From Paludibacteraceae bacterium (GTDB taxonomy: Bacteria; Bacteroidota; Bacteroidia; Bacteroidales; Paludibacteraceae), in assembly GCA_904502115.1 (NCBI GenBank), contig CAJGDW010000002.1:1-41864 (forward strand): a DNA stretch of 41,864 nt. The letters are read 5' to 3'. The translations under genes and the position numbers were made by a program. Of this stretch, positions 9,795-18,320 are shown piece after piece. Positions within the stretch are counted from its first letter, which is position 1. Each line of letters opens with the position of its first letter. Under the pieces are notes generated by a model, which was not told the DNA's origin, did no database searches, and worked only from the letters and a program-made list of their open reading frames with translations.

Positions 9795-9859
9795 TAAAAT
9801 ATTAAAGAAAATAGGATAGAAAATTGCGCTTTCTTTGCATACAAAGCACGAAAGTGGCA

Positions 9860-11341
9860 TTATTGGTCGTAATCGGAGCCGGCTACAATCAGCATGTGGT
9901 CGCCTTCGCGCAACTCAAAAGTTCCGTTGGGAACAATGAATCGGTCGTTGCGTTTGATGAACATCACCAACAATCCTTTGGGCATTTGGAAGTCTTTTAA
10001 GGTTCTGCCTTTTTCTTCCAAGATTTCGGCAGTAAGAGTCATCTCGCGCAATTCACCTGCTTCTTCGGGCAGGTCAAGATCAAATTGCTTTTCTTTTTCG
10101 GGTGGCAATACCAAATCGAGTTTTTTGGCAACCCAACCAATGCTGCTTCCTTGAATAATAAGCGATAGCAAAGTAATAAAAAACACAATGTTAAAGATTT
10201 GCTCGGAACCAGGGATGCCTTCTACCACTGGATACATGGCAAAGATGATGGGTACTGCCCCACGCAATCCTACCCATGATATAAACATTTTAGAAGAATT
10301 TCCCATTTTGGTAAATGGGAGTAATGATGCAAAAACAGACAAGGGTCTGCCTAAAAAAATCATAAACAACGCAATGGCCGCTGCAGGAAGCGCAGACTGT
10401 AACATAGATGACGGACTAATAAGCAAACCCAACACCAAGAACATACCAATTTGCACAATCCAGGTTAAACTATCAAAGAAAGATGATATTTGCTTGCGAT
10501 TAGGAATTTTGTGGTTACCAATAATGATGCCTGCCAAATAAACTGCCAAATAACCATTGCCTCCCAACATATCGGTAAAGGAGAAAGTAAAAAATACCAG
10601 ACTTAACAACATAATAGAGTTAAGTGGCACATTTTTCAGTTCTATTTTATTCAATACCCAAACGCCAGCTATTCCCACGCTTGCTCCTAATAGTACGCCC
10701 AATGAAAATTGCTGAATCAAAACAACCGTAGCATTGATTATCATATCGGACGATGAGATATCGGCTGCATTTTGACCCAAAAAGGTAGCCGCCAATTGTA
10801 TCAACACAATGGTTAAAATATAGGCCATAGGGTCGTTACTACCACTCTCCAACTCGAGCATGGGTTGTAGGTTATTCTTTAAACGAATATTTTTGGTTCT
10901 GAGGATATTAAATACCGATGCCGAGTCGGTAGAAGACATAGTAGCTGCTAGTAAAAAACAACTAACTAAAGGCAATGTCAAGGGAAAGGTTTTCCATTCT
11001 GATAGTAAAAAGATAAATCCACCCGTTAAAACAGTAGTTAATACGACACCCAAGGTAGAAAGCACCAACCCTGGAGCCAATATTGGTTTAATGTCTTTGT
11101 ATTGTGTTTCGATACCGCCCGTAAACAAAATAATACAAAGAGCTATCATACCCACAAATTGCGCTTGCCTAATGTTATTAAAGACAATACCTGCTCCATC
11201 TACTCCAAACAACATACCAGCCAACAAGAATAGCAACAAGGCAGGGATACCAAATCTACCGCCTGCTTTGGTAATCAAAATACTACAAAAGATGAGGATA
11301 GACCCAATCAATAGGATATTTCCAGAGGTTAAGAAGGTCAT
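9860..11341 (-). CDS. nhaP2: CPA1-type K+(Na+)/H+ antiporter with C-terminal TrkA-C domain
   Basis: An inner-membrane cation/proton antiporter of the NhaP2/CvrA type, used for potassium or pH homeostasis. From the ATG at 11341 it has 493 residues: about 12 membrane helices over residues 1-390, then a soluble RCK_C (TrkA-C) domain at about 405-493 (REMTLTAEILEEKGRTLKDF to REGDHMLIVAG). Family hallmarks are STDSASVFNILR and ELESGSNDPMAY in the ion-binding core. It lacks the extra CorC/HlyC-type C-terminal domain of the E. coli protein. A TTG further upstream (11374) is in frame but overlaps the promoter element TACCTTTG, so it is not used here. The leader carries an 8-bp array. The exact ion specificity is inferred from family. 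Confidence 0.9.
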   Translation of the reverse strand: MTFLTSGNILLIGSILIFCSILITKAGGRFGIPALLLFLLAGMLFGVDGAGIVFNNIRQAQFVGMIALCIILFTGGIETQYKDIKPILAPGLVLSTLGVVLTTVLTGGFIFLLSEWKTFPLTLPLVSCFLLAATMSSTDSASVFNILRTKNIRLKNNLQPMLELESGSNDPMAYILTIVLIQLAATFLGQNAADISSSDMIINATVVLIQQFSLGVLLGASVGIAGVWVLNKIELKNVPLNSIMLLSLVFFTFSFTDMLGGNGYLAVYLAGIIIGNHKIPNRKQISSFFDSLTWIVQIGMFLVLGLLISPSSMLQSALPAAAIALFMIFLGRPLSVFASLLPFTKMGNSSKMFISWVGLRGAVPIIFAMYPVVEGIPGSEQIFNIVFFITLLSLIIQGSSIGWVAKKLDLVLPPEKEKQFDLDLPEEAGELREMTLTAEILEEKGRTLKDFQMPKGLLVMFIKRNDRFIVPNGTFELREGDHMLIVAGSDYDQ

Positions 11342-11343
11342 GG

Positions 11344-11367
11344 CTGAATGGTTGAATCGTTTAATCG
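11344..11367. repeat. 8-bp tandem array in the antiporter leader
   Basis: Read on the gene's strand: CGATTAAA, CGATTCAA, CCATTCAG, ending 2 nt before the ATG at 11341. Same family as the array upstream of clpP. It would lie inside the leader RNA, next to or over the ribosome-binding region. Confidence 0.65.
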
Positions 11368-11371
11368 GATG

Positions 11372-11379
11372 CAAAGGTA
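11372..11379 (-). promoter_or_regulatory. Antiporter gene promoter, -7 element
   Basis: TACCTTTG on the minus strand matches TAnnTTTG. Transcription would start near 11365, so most of the 8-bp array would be transcribed. Confidence 0.55.
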
Positions 11380-11465
11380 CAACGATTTTGCGGATTGTCG
11401 TGCGGAGTTAGGATTTTTTATAAAATAGAATTCTTTTTGCATTAGGAAATATCGGCAATATCAGT

Positions 11466-11473
11466 TATTTTTG
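11466..11473 (+). promoter_or_regulatory. dut operon promoter, -7 element
   Basis: TATTTTTG matches TAnnTTTG and lies 28 nt upstream of the dut ATG. A TTTG at 11436-11439 is about 26 bp upstream, a slightly long spacing. It probably drives dut, the TPR gene, the DUF4292 gene and envC, which are packed head to tail. Confidence 0.55.
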
Positions 11474-11501
11474 TAGTATTATTGTATAATTGTTTCATTA
11501 C

Positions 11502-11939
11502 ATGATTCAGATTCCTATTATCAACAAAAGCAACAACGAGTTGCCTGCATACGCTACCGACCTATCGGCTGGCATGGATTTACGTGCTTTTTTAAGCGAA
11601 CCTGTAGAGTTAAAACCTTTGGAGAGAAAACTGATCCCAACAGGTTTGTTCATTGAATTGCCCGCTGGTTACGAGGCACAAATTCGTCCACGCAGCGGTT
11701 TGGCGCTAAAAAAAGGCATTACCGTGTTGAATACACCAGGTACCATTGATGCCGATTACAGAGGCGAAATTGGAGTTATTTTAATCAACCTATCGAACGA
11801 GCCTTTTGTTATTGAAAACGGCGAACGCATTTGCCAAATGGTGATTGCTCAACATGCTACCGCTTCTTGGTGCTTGGTAGATGCTCTTTCTGAAACAGAA
11901 CGCGGCGAAGGGGGTTTTGGACATACCGGTAAAAAGTGA
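11502..11939 (+). CDS. dut: dUTP diphosphatase (dUTPase)
   Basis: Hydrolyses dUTP to dUMP and pyrophosphate, keeping uracil out of DNA and supplying dTMP synthesis. The 145-residue protein has all five trimeric dUTPase motifs: AGMDLRA (23-29), RPRSGLA (62-68), GTIDADYRGEIGV (80-92, with the catalytic Asp in IDADY), GERICQMVI (107-115) and the Gly-rich RGEGGFGHTGK (134-144). The ATG at 11502 is preferred over an in-frame TTG 12 nt upstream because MIQIPIINKS matches family starts. Its stop overlaps the GTG start of the TPR gene by 4 nt, indicating translational coupling. Confidence 0.96.
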   Translation: MIQIPIINKSNNELPAYATDLSAGMDLRAFLSEPVELKPLERKLIPTGLFIELPAGYEAQIRPRSGLALKKGITVLNTPGTIDADYRGEIGVILINLSNEPFVIENGERICQMVIAQHATASWCLVDALSETERGEGGFGHTGKK

Positions 11940-13624
11940 AAAAACAATTACTATATATCGCTTTTATGTTCTGCTGTTGTATGCCGTCTGTTTGGGCGGC
12001 CAAACATACAGCAGAACGCTTGTTTTATACTACCGAATTTGACAGCTTGTTTATGGAAGGTTTGTGCTACATGCACGCCGATAGCCTGAACATGGCACAA
12101 AATCGTTTTGAAACCTGTGCCAAACTACAACCCAAAAGTGCAGCGGTGGCTTTTCAACTATCGTCGCTTTATGCCCTTCAGCAAGATACCGTCCGCAGCA
12201 TCGACCAACTAAAAAAGGCCACCAAACTCAACCCCAACAACTATTACTACCAAACCAGTTTGGCCGAAATTTATACCGACCAGTCGAATTACAAAGAGGC
12301 GGTAAAAATTTACAAAAAGCTTACCTCTTTATTTCCCGATAAGGATTATCCTTTTTACATGCTTAGCAGATGCTACTACATGATGGGGGATTATAAAAAG
12401 AGTATTCAGGCATACAATCAGTTGGAAAAACGCATTGGTATCAATCCAGAATTTACCCTTGAGAAAATTTTTGCCATCGCATTGAGTGGCGATATAGAAG
12501 GAACAGAAGAAGCATTTAAGGCATTGCATCAAAAGTTTCCGATGAACGAGGAATTGTATTACAGAGAGGGAGCGGTTTACTACAATCTGTTTGACAATTT
12601 GCAAAAATCCATCGTTTGCTTTGAAAAGACCCTGAGCATAAATCCAGATCATGCAGAAGCATTGCGTTATGCTTGCGACCTATACGATCGAATGGGTGAG
12701 CAAGCAAAGGTAGATGAAACCATGGTTAAAATATTTGCTTCTAAAAGCATCCCATGGGAAGAAAAGAAAGAATTATTAAAAGTAGCCATTGCTTATTACC
12801 GTACACGCGTCAATTATACAGATATCATAGACACCATTTTCAAAAAAATGGTAATGGCAGATAGTGGTAACGAAGAAATATGGAATAAATACTGTGATTT
12901 CTTGTTTGATATAAATGACCCGCAAGGAGCAATTGAGGTTACAAATGCATGCATAGATATTCTGCCCACATGCGAAACATGCCACTTTCAACGCTATAGT
13001 ATCAGCGAAATCACCAATAGTGACGAAGTGACAGAACAATTGCTAGATAAAACCCTTCAAGCACTTCCTAATCATTCTTTTTTCTTGTGTAAAAAGGCCG
13101 TTCTTAGGTTCTTACAAAAAGACGCTTCGTGGGAAACATACGCTCAACAATGCGTTGAAAATACAAACGACTCTATTCAAACCAATATAGCAACCTATGT
13201 ATATGCTACGATAAGCAGTTTGTATGGCGAAAGTGACCAATTTGAGAAAGCGGTAAAATATACCGAAAAGGCACATCTCTTGGATCCAAACGACATCAAT
13301 ACGGCCAACAACCATGCCTACTATTTGGCATTATTAGGGAAAGACCTAGAAAAAGCAGCGGAAATTAGTTATAACGTGATTCAAAAAGAACCACTTAACA
13401 GCGCCTATTTGCATACCTACGGATACATTTTAATGAAATTAGGCAAGCTAGATTATGCTAAATTTTACATGCATCAAGCCGTAGAATACGACCACCAAAC
13501 CAATTACGAAGTCTATCACGATTATGCCAACCTGTTAGAACAATTGGGCGAGAAAGAAGAAGCTCAAAAAATGTTCCAAGTGGCAAAAGAAATAAAAGAA
13601 AAAAATGAAACACAGCATCCTTAA
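11936..13624 (+). CDS. Exported tetratricopeptide-repeat protein
   Basis: A 562-residue protein with a signal peptide (residues 1-22, ending PSVWA) followed by TPR repeats through most of its length. Clear TPR-like units include AVAFQLSSLYALQQDTVRSI, NPNNYYYQTSLAEIYTDQ, DYPFYMLSRCYYMMGDYKKS, SIVCFEKTLSINPDHAEALR and the C-terminal pair around residues 430-550. It starts with GTG inside the dut stop region and overlaps the DUF4292 gene by 20 nt. The gene order dut, TPR, DUF4292, EnvC suggests an envelope scaffolding role coupled to the downstream genes, but this is inference. The exact localisation (periplasm or outer-membrane inner face) cannot be read from sequence. Confidence 0.85.
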   Translation: MKKQLLYIAFMFCCCMPSVWAAKHTAERLFYTTEFDSLFMEGLCYMHADSLNMAQNRFETCAKLQPKSAAVAFQLSSLYALQQDTVRSIDQLKKATKLNPNNYYYQTSLAEIYTDQSNYKEAVKIYKKLTSLFPDKDYPFYMLSRCYYMMGDYKKSIQAYNQLEKRIGINPEFTLEKIFAIALSGDIEGTEEAFKALHQKFPMNEELYYREGAVYYNLFDNLQKSIVCFEKTLSINPDHAEALRYACDLYDRMGEQAKVDETMVKIFASKSIPWEEKKELLKVAIAYYRTRVNYTDIIDTIFKKMVMADSGNEEIWNKYCDFLFDINDPQGAIEVTNACIDILPTCETCHFQRYSISEITNSDEVTEQLLDKTLQALPNHSFFLCKKAVLRFLQKDASWETYAQQCVENTNDSIQTNIATYVYATISSLYGESDQFEKAVKYTEKAHLLDPNDINTANNHAYYLALLGKDLEKAAEISYNVIQKEPLNSAYLHTYGYILMKLGKLDYAKFYMHQAVEYDHQTNYEVYHDYANLLEQLGEKEEAQKMFQVAKEIKEKNETQHP

Positions 13625-14411
13625 AACAATTGGTTACAGCCTACTAATAAGTTTGTTTGCACTATTTAGTTGTAAAACAGTGCAAAAACAAGTGGTAACA
13701 ACAGAAGAAACTCCTGTTAAAGAAGATACCATTTCCATGGTAAAAAAGGAGCAACAAGGCATTAATAGCATTAGCGCACAATTCAAATTAGAAATAGAAG
13801 GTTATAACTTATTTTCATTTAGCGGAACAGCCTATTCTATTATTGACAAAGAATTTATGATTTCCATTAAAGCGCTGTTTGGTATTGAAGTAATGCGCGT
13901 TTACTGCACACCCACAAGAGCAGTAGTTTTGGATAAATTGGGACGCAGGTACTGCGAAGTTCCATTTGAATTGCTTGAACCAGAACTAGGAACAGATTTT
14001 TATGGTGTTCAAGGATTATTTACCAATCGTACATTTGACCCCGATAAAAACAACTACGCCAATTTTACTGTAGATGTTGTTAACGGTGATTGGATCATGT
14101 CACACAACGGCGAAAATTTTCAAACCGAATTTCTACTGCAAGCAGGCAAGCACCTGCAACGTAGCATTATTCGTTCTGTAAAAACAGGCGATTTCTTTAT
14201 GGCAACTTATACAGACCTAAGAGAACAAAATGGCATCACCTTCCCCTACAAATACCAGTTCTTATTCCAATCTAAGAAACAAAATAACGCTGTAAATGTT
14301 ACCTTCCAACAACTACAGTTTAACCAAACAAATGCTATTGATTTTGAGATTCCAGCAGGTTATAAAGCGGTTACTGTAGAACAACTTCAAAAAGAGTTAA
14401 TGAGTTTATAA
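13605..14411 (+). CDS. DUF4292 family lipoprotein
   Basis: A 268-residue predicted lipoprotein: a hydrophobic leader with a lipobox LFSC, the acylated Cys at residue 23, and then a charged linker. The body resembles the DUF4292 family, whose fold is LolA/LolB-like (a half-barrel that could bind lipid). Visible segments are ISAQFKLEIEGYNLFSFSGT, GIEVMRVYCTPTRAVVLDKLGRRY and FEIPAGYKAVTV. It is translated in an operon with the TPR gene (20-nt overlap) and envC (3-nt gap). A role in lipoprotein or lipid handling at the outer membrane is inferred from the fold only. DUF assignment was made by eye. Confidence 0.75.
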   Translation: MKHSILKTIGYSLLISLFALFSCKTVQKQVVTTEETPVKEDTISMVKKEQQGINSISAQFKLEIEGYNLFSFSGTAYSIIDKEFMISIKALFGIEVMRVYCTPTRAVVLDKLGRRYCEVPFELLEPELGTDFYGVQGLFTNRTFDPDKNNYANFTVDVVNGDWIMSHNGENFQTEFLLQAGKHLQRSIIRSVKTGDFFMATYTDLREQNGITFPYKYQFLFQSKKQNNAVNVTFQQLQFNQTNAIDFEIPAGYKAVTVEQLQKELMSL

Positions 14412-14414
14412 GGT

Positions 14415-15614
14415 ATGAAAAAACTGTTTGCGACATTTATAATCTTATGCTTGGGTTTGCTTTCTATACATTCTCAATCTGTTTCTGAGTTGAAAAAACG
14501 GAAAGCGAATGCTATGAAACAATTGGAAATAACCAATAACCTTATCAGCGAAACTTCTAAGAATAAAGCAGCAAACCTCAACCAACTTAACATTCTAAAT
14601 GCACAAATAAAAGAGCAGCAAAAACTTATCAATACTATTAACTCGGAAGTAAAAAGCATAGACAAAGAACTAACTACACTCCGAGAAGAAACCAACCATA
14701 TACAGCAACGTTTAGACGATTTGAAAGCTGAATATGCCAAGTTAATGTACCACTCGTACTTTAAGAAAGGCAAATTGGATAATTTGTTATTTATTTTGTC
14801 TGCCGATAACTTTACCCAATCATACAGACGTTGGCGATACCTAAAAGAATACTCACAATATTGCGAGAAAAAAGGCGTTGAAATTCAGGAAACAAAGGTA
14901 CAACTAGATGCCAAACTGCAACAAGTTGAGAACAAACGACTTGAACGACTTGAAACATTGCAGGCGCAAAAATCAGAACGCACAAAACTAAAAGAACAAC
15001 AAAAGAAACAAGATCAGTTGGTTGCCGATCTGCAAAAGAAAGAGAAAAGTTTAAAGGCAGAATTAAAAAAACAACAACAATTGGCCAATAAGTTAAACAA
15101 GCAAATTGAAGATAAAATTGCTGCAGAAGCAAAAAAATCGGTATCAAAAGCGGGTAAGGACAATACTTACACACTAACCAAAGAAGAGAAACTGGTTTCT
15201 GGTAACTTTGAAAAGAACAAAGGTCGTTTGCCATGGCCAGTAGAAAAAGGTATTCTGACTGGAAGTTTTGGCAAACAAGCTCACCCCGTATTAAAACACG
15301 TATCGGTAGATAACAAAGGTGTCTACATACAATGCCCAAAAGGTACCAAAGCCAGAGCCGTATTTGATGGAGAAGTAACACAAGTGTTCTCTATACCTGG
15401 TAGCAACAATGCCGTTATTATTAAGCATGGAGCCTATCGTACCGTGTACGCCAACCTTACAAAAGTGTATGTAAAAGCTGGCGACAAGGTAAAACCCAAA
15501 CAAGATATTGGTATTATCTACACCGATACCGACGACGGGAACAAAACAGAACTCTACTTTCAGGTATGGAAGGACAAGCAACTCCAAAACCCTGAATTAT
15601 GGTTGAGCCACTAA
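14415..15614 (+). CDS. envC: EnvC-like murein hydrolase activator (coiled coil plus degenerate LytM/M23)
   Basis: A 399-residue exported protein: signal peptide (residues 1-20), a long Lys/Glu/Gln-rich coiled coil (about 22-250), then a LytM/M23 domain (about 270-395, beginning WPVEKGILTGSFGKQAHP). EnvC-type proteins do not cut peptidoglycan themselves but activate amidases at the division septum. Here the metal-ligand positions appear replaced: the usual HxGxD is NKGVY, the HxH first His in YAHL is Asn (VYANL), and the LHFE His is Tyr (LYFQ). This supports an activator rather than an enzyme. It ends the dut operon and faces traN with only 3 nt between the stop codons. Confidence 0.88.
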   Translation: MKKLFATFIILCLGLLSIHSQSVSELKKRKANAMKQLEITNNLISETSKNKAANLNQLNILNAQIKEQQKLINTINSEVKSIDKELTTLREETNHIQQRLDDLKAEYAKLMYHSYFKKGKLDNLLFILSADNFTQSYRRWRYLKEYSQYCEKKGVEIQETKVQLDAKLQQVENKRLERLETLQAQKSERTKLKEQQKKQDQLVADLQKKEKSLKAELKKQQQLANKLNKQIEDKIAAEAKKSVSKAGKDNTYTLTKEEKLVSGNFEKNKGRLPWPVEKGILTGSFGKQAHPVLKHVSVDNKGVYIQCPKGTKARAVFDGEVTQVFSIPGSNNAVIIKHGAYRTVYANLTKVYVKAGDKVKPKQDIGIIYTDTDDGNKTELYFQVWKDKQLQNPELWLSH

Positions 15615-15617
15615 GCA

Positions 15618-16685
15618 TTAAGGGGTCCATTTCTTTGCTTTTAGTAGTTCTTTGCTTGAAACAGGGAAAGATAAGTGCCTGCCCCCGTTTTTCTCAAATA
15701 ACTCAAATGTAAGCTTCCGTTGCTTAGGAAGAGTAAAACGCTGAAAGAACAAAACCCTTTCTTGCAAATGCTGAGCAGGCAATGTTCTTGCTATACTATC
15801 CGAACAATACGTATAAAAGGGAGTAATCTCGGTTTCTTGCAGTGCCGTATGTTTGCTCCCTTTTTTATCTACAATATAACCTTTTATAAAGTCGATATCG
15901 TAATCGATGTTGTTACGATTATGAATTTGCAACCTAAAAAGCAACCAATCTTCGTAACTATATATGCCCACTACTGCAAACTGCATATTATGATCTACCA
16001 CTCCTAAATGGTTCATCATGTATGGTTGTTGTAATACTTGCTGACCCAGTTCTTGCAAACTATTTATATCGACAGGATTAGACAAGAACAAAGCCTGAGA
16101 AGAAACAGAATCGGTTAATTGTACTAACAATTGAGGCAAACTATCGCTGTGTTGCAATCGATACGTATGGATACTGCCATTATGACCCACCAATACAATA
16201 GAACCCTCTTGTTGATATGAGTGAGATGCTTTTACTCGCACCATGTTTTGAATGCCATCGGCATAAGCGGCTATTACCGAATCGGAACCAACAGACCAAT
16301 CTGCAATAGGAAAAGGGGCCATAAAATGGGTTGTCTTTTCTTGTCCTATACCTATTATAGACGATGGCAACGGTCCTTTTTCTACCCTATAACCCAAGAA
16401 AGGCAGTTGATGGCAATAGGCAAGTGTGTATAAATAATATTTCCCATTAGATGTTACTACCGATAACGTACTGTTATTGGTATTTTCATGCTTAGCACGT
16501 ACCGTTAAACTACGTGCATCGGATAGTTGACGAACCTCTATTTGGGGGCTTCCTACATCTACATACTTAATTTCGGAAGGGAATTGCAAAGTCAGTTGTT
16601 GGGTATGATTGATGTAAAAAATAGAGTCTGCATGGAGTGATAAAACCATATACAGAAAACCTAAACTAAAAAGAAAACGTTTCAT
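15618..16685 (-). CDS. traN: Conjugative transposon protein TraN (DUF4138)
   Basis: A 355-residue exported protein of the Bacteroides TraN family, considered the VirB9-like outer part of the type IV secretion channel. Residues 1-19 are a signal peptide (ending SLHA). The N-terminal beta-rich region contains INHTQQLTLQFPSEIKYVDVG, which fits VirB9/TraN N-termini binding the TraM/VirB10 partner. The middle has an SVSSQALFLSNPVDINSLQELG segment, and the C-terminal half carries NIDYDIDFIKGYIVDKKGSK, characteristic of DUF4138. The ATG overlaps the traM stop by 4 nt. It is the last gene of the tra operon. Confidence 0.88.
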   Translation of the reverse strand: MKRFLFSLGFLYMVLSLHADSIFYINHTQQLTLQFPSEIKYVDVGSPQIEVRQLSDARSLTVRAKHENTNNSTLSVVTSNGKYYLYTLAYCHQLPFLGYRVEKGPLPSSIIGIGQEKTTHFMAPFPIADWSVGSDSVIAAYADGIQNMVRVKASHSYQQEGSIVLVGHNGSIHTYRLQHSDSLPQLLVQLTDSVSSQALFLSNPVDINSLQELGQQVLQQPYMMNHLGVVDHNMQFAVVGIYSYEDWLLFRLQIHNRNNIDYDIDFIKGYIVDKKGSKHTALQETEITPFYTYCSDSIARTLPAQHLQERVLFFQRFTLPKQRKLTFELFEKNGGRHLSFPVSSKELLKAKKWTP

Positions 16686-17692
16686 TGGAATGTTTGTTTA
16701 ATGGTTACTAAATAATTAGATGATATGTTTATTTTCTGCTGACTGATGGAGTGCTGAGCAACCGATTGAAAGGCTCCCACTACCGCATTCGCTGCCGAAC
16801 CCAAAAAAGATACAGATGGAATGCGTAAATCGGTATTGCCCAAAATCTGTGCTCCGGCTTTTTTGGTGGCATCGTCTATCCGATTATCGGGTACATACAA
16901 ACCCTCAAAACCATCTTTATCGTATATACTACCAGTAAATGGGAAAACCATCCGCTGATACAAAATATTATCAATGCGAATAATCGCTCTTCGTTCCCTA
17001 AAACTGAGTTGACCATATAGGAATGTATTAGCAGGTATAGGGGTCTTGTTAATTATGATATCGTCTAACAGACGAAGTTTTACAATTGCTCCATGTGCTA
17101 AATCGCGGTGTTCCCCATGCACCACTGCTCGAATATCGGTTGGTATGTCCGACGTGGTTGCTAATCCGTAAAAACCAGGAGTGGATGGATTGGTAATCTT
17201 CACATTGGGTGCATCCGACTTTTCTGCTGATGAGGTCTCATTGCTTGTCGAAGAAATATCTATACCATACCTTTGGGCTAATTCTTGGTACTTTGACGCA
17301 ATAAATTGCTGTTTTTCTTGCTCTTTTGCATCGGTTGATACACTGCGTTTTGCAAGAGGTTTCTCTGCTGAAGTTTCTGTCAAAGTAGGAGTGGATATTA
17401 ATGGTAACGTATCAGAAGACGACTGCACCCACTCAAACGACGAAGATTGTTGCCTACGTTGCATTCGGTCGTTATCTTCCTCTGTCTGGCTTGCGCGCTC
17501 TACCGCCTCTAATCTAGAATCAGAAAGTTCTTGGGTTACTGCCTGCGGAATATCAAGGTTAATACCATCGGATGGATCTTCTTGGGATGCAACATCGTCA
17601 GAACTCCCACCACCCAGTATATAAAAGAGTAACAAGGCGCAAATGGTTACCATGACCGAAACAACGTGAAGAAATTTTTGCTGTTTTTTCAT
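16682..17692 (-). CDS. traM: Conjugative transposon protein TraM (VirB10-like)
   Basis: A 336-residue inner-membrane-anchored protein: a short cytoplasmic tail, one membrane helix (about residues 10-27), a long Ser/Glu/Gln-rich linker with low-complexity stretches (28-165), and a conserved C-terminal TraM domain (about 170-336) with GFYGLATT, VVHGEHRDLAHGAIVKLRLL and PANTFLYGQLSF. These match the Bacteroides TraM family, taken as the VirB10 counterpart that spans from inner membrane to outer-membrane TraN. One nt separates it from traK. Confidence 0.9.
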   Translation of the reverse strand: MKKQQKFLHVVSVMVTICALLLFYILGGGSSDDVASQEDPSDGINLDIPQAVTQELSDSRLEAVERASQTEEDNDRMQRRQQSSSFEWVQSSSDTLPLISTPTLTETSAEKPLAKRSVSTDAKEQEKQQFIASKYQELAQRYGIDISSTSNETSSAEKSDAPNVKITNPSTPGFYGLATTSDIPTDIRAVVHGEHRDLAHGAIVKLRLLDDIIINKTPIPANTFLYGQLSFRERRAIIRIDNILYQRMVFPFTGSIYDKDGFEGLYVPDNRIDDATKKAGAQILGNTDLRIPSVSFLGSAANAVVGAFQSVAQHSISQQKINISSNYLVTIKQTFQ

Positions 17693-17693
17693 A

Positions 17694-18314
17694 TTATCTT
17701 TCTATTACTTCCATATCACTGTTATCGATAATTTTCCAATTCTCTATTAAAAATCCATGTGGATTGTTCTCTGACCGGGTAGTATTGAGCAAGGTACATG
17801 ATGTTTCTAGGTTGCGATACGTTATGTTCGATTTTCTGATAATAGAAGTAACTCCATACGTCTTAACTTGAAACGGGTAAACAGCATCGTTAATGGCAAT
17901 ACTATCTACTTTTATTTCACACACAATGCCAGATGCTATGATACGCTCGTAAAAGCCCTCTTCTTTCATGCGTATGTACACATCCGATGCCGAATTGTCG
18001 GCCAAGTACAATGCTTGTTGCACATTGCCCTCTATGGCTGCTTTCTCTGGCGATAACGTAAAAAAATACTCATGAAAACGCTTTACATGCGATTTCGCCT
18101 CTGCTTTTCGATTCGCATTTACATCGCGAGAGATGGCCATTAATAAAGATTCCTCTTGATCCAATACATAAATTTTATTGCGTTGCAACTCGGCAAACTG
18201 ATACGATTCGTACACCACATAACCTATTGTTCCCAGCGCTAGCAACGTAATAAGGACAAGGTATATGCGTGTTAATGCAAATGCATTTTGCAGATTCTTT
18301 AACGATTTGAACAT
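17694..18314 (-). CDS. traK: Conjugative transposon protein TraK (VirB8-like)
   Basis: A 206-residue bitopic protein with one N-terminal membrane helix (about 19-37) and a periplasmic NTF2-like domain typical of TraK/VirB8. Conserved pieces are FKSLKNLQNAFALTRIY at the N-terminus, EESLLMAISRDVNANRKAEA, HVKRFHEYFFTLSP and TYRNLETSCTLLNTTRSENNPHGFLIENW at the C-terminus. VirB8 proteins nucleate the inner-membrane complex. It has the family's normal length, with 6 nt to traJ upstream. Confidence 0.93.
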   Translation of the reverse strand: MFKSLKNLQNAFALTRIYLVLITLLALGTIGYVVYESYQFAELQRNKIYVLDQEESLLMAISRDVNANRKAEAKSHVKRFHEYFFTLSPEKAAIEGNVQQALYLADNSASDVYIRMKEEGFYERIIASGIVCEIKVDSIAINDAVYPFQVKTYGVTSIIRKSNITYRNLETSCTLLNTTRSENNPHGFLIENWKIIDNSDMEVIER

Positions 18315-18320
18315 AAACTT

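Noticed and set aside
10860..11411. 183-codon plus-strand frame opposite the antiporter gene
   Set aside because: It is antisense to conserved membrane helices of the antiporter and has no recognisable domain.
11374..11490. TTG starts extending the antiporter and dut genes
   Set aside because: For the antiporter the TTG lies in the promoter element. For dut the ATG 12 nt later gives the conserved N-terminus.
14812..15381. 189-codon antisense frame inside envC
   Set aside because: It is a shadow of the coiled-coil and LytM coding sequence; the sense frame has clear domains.
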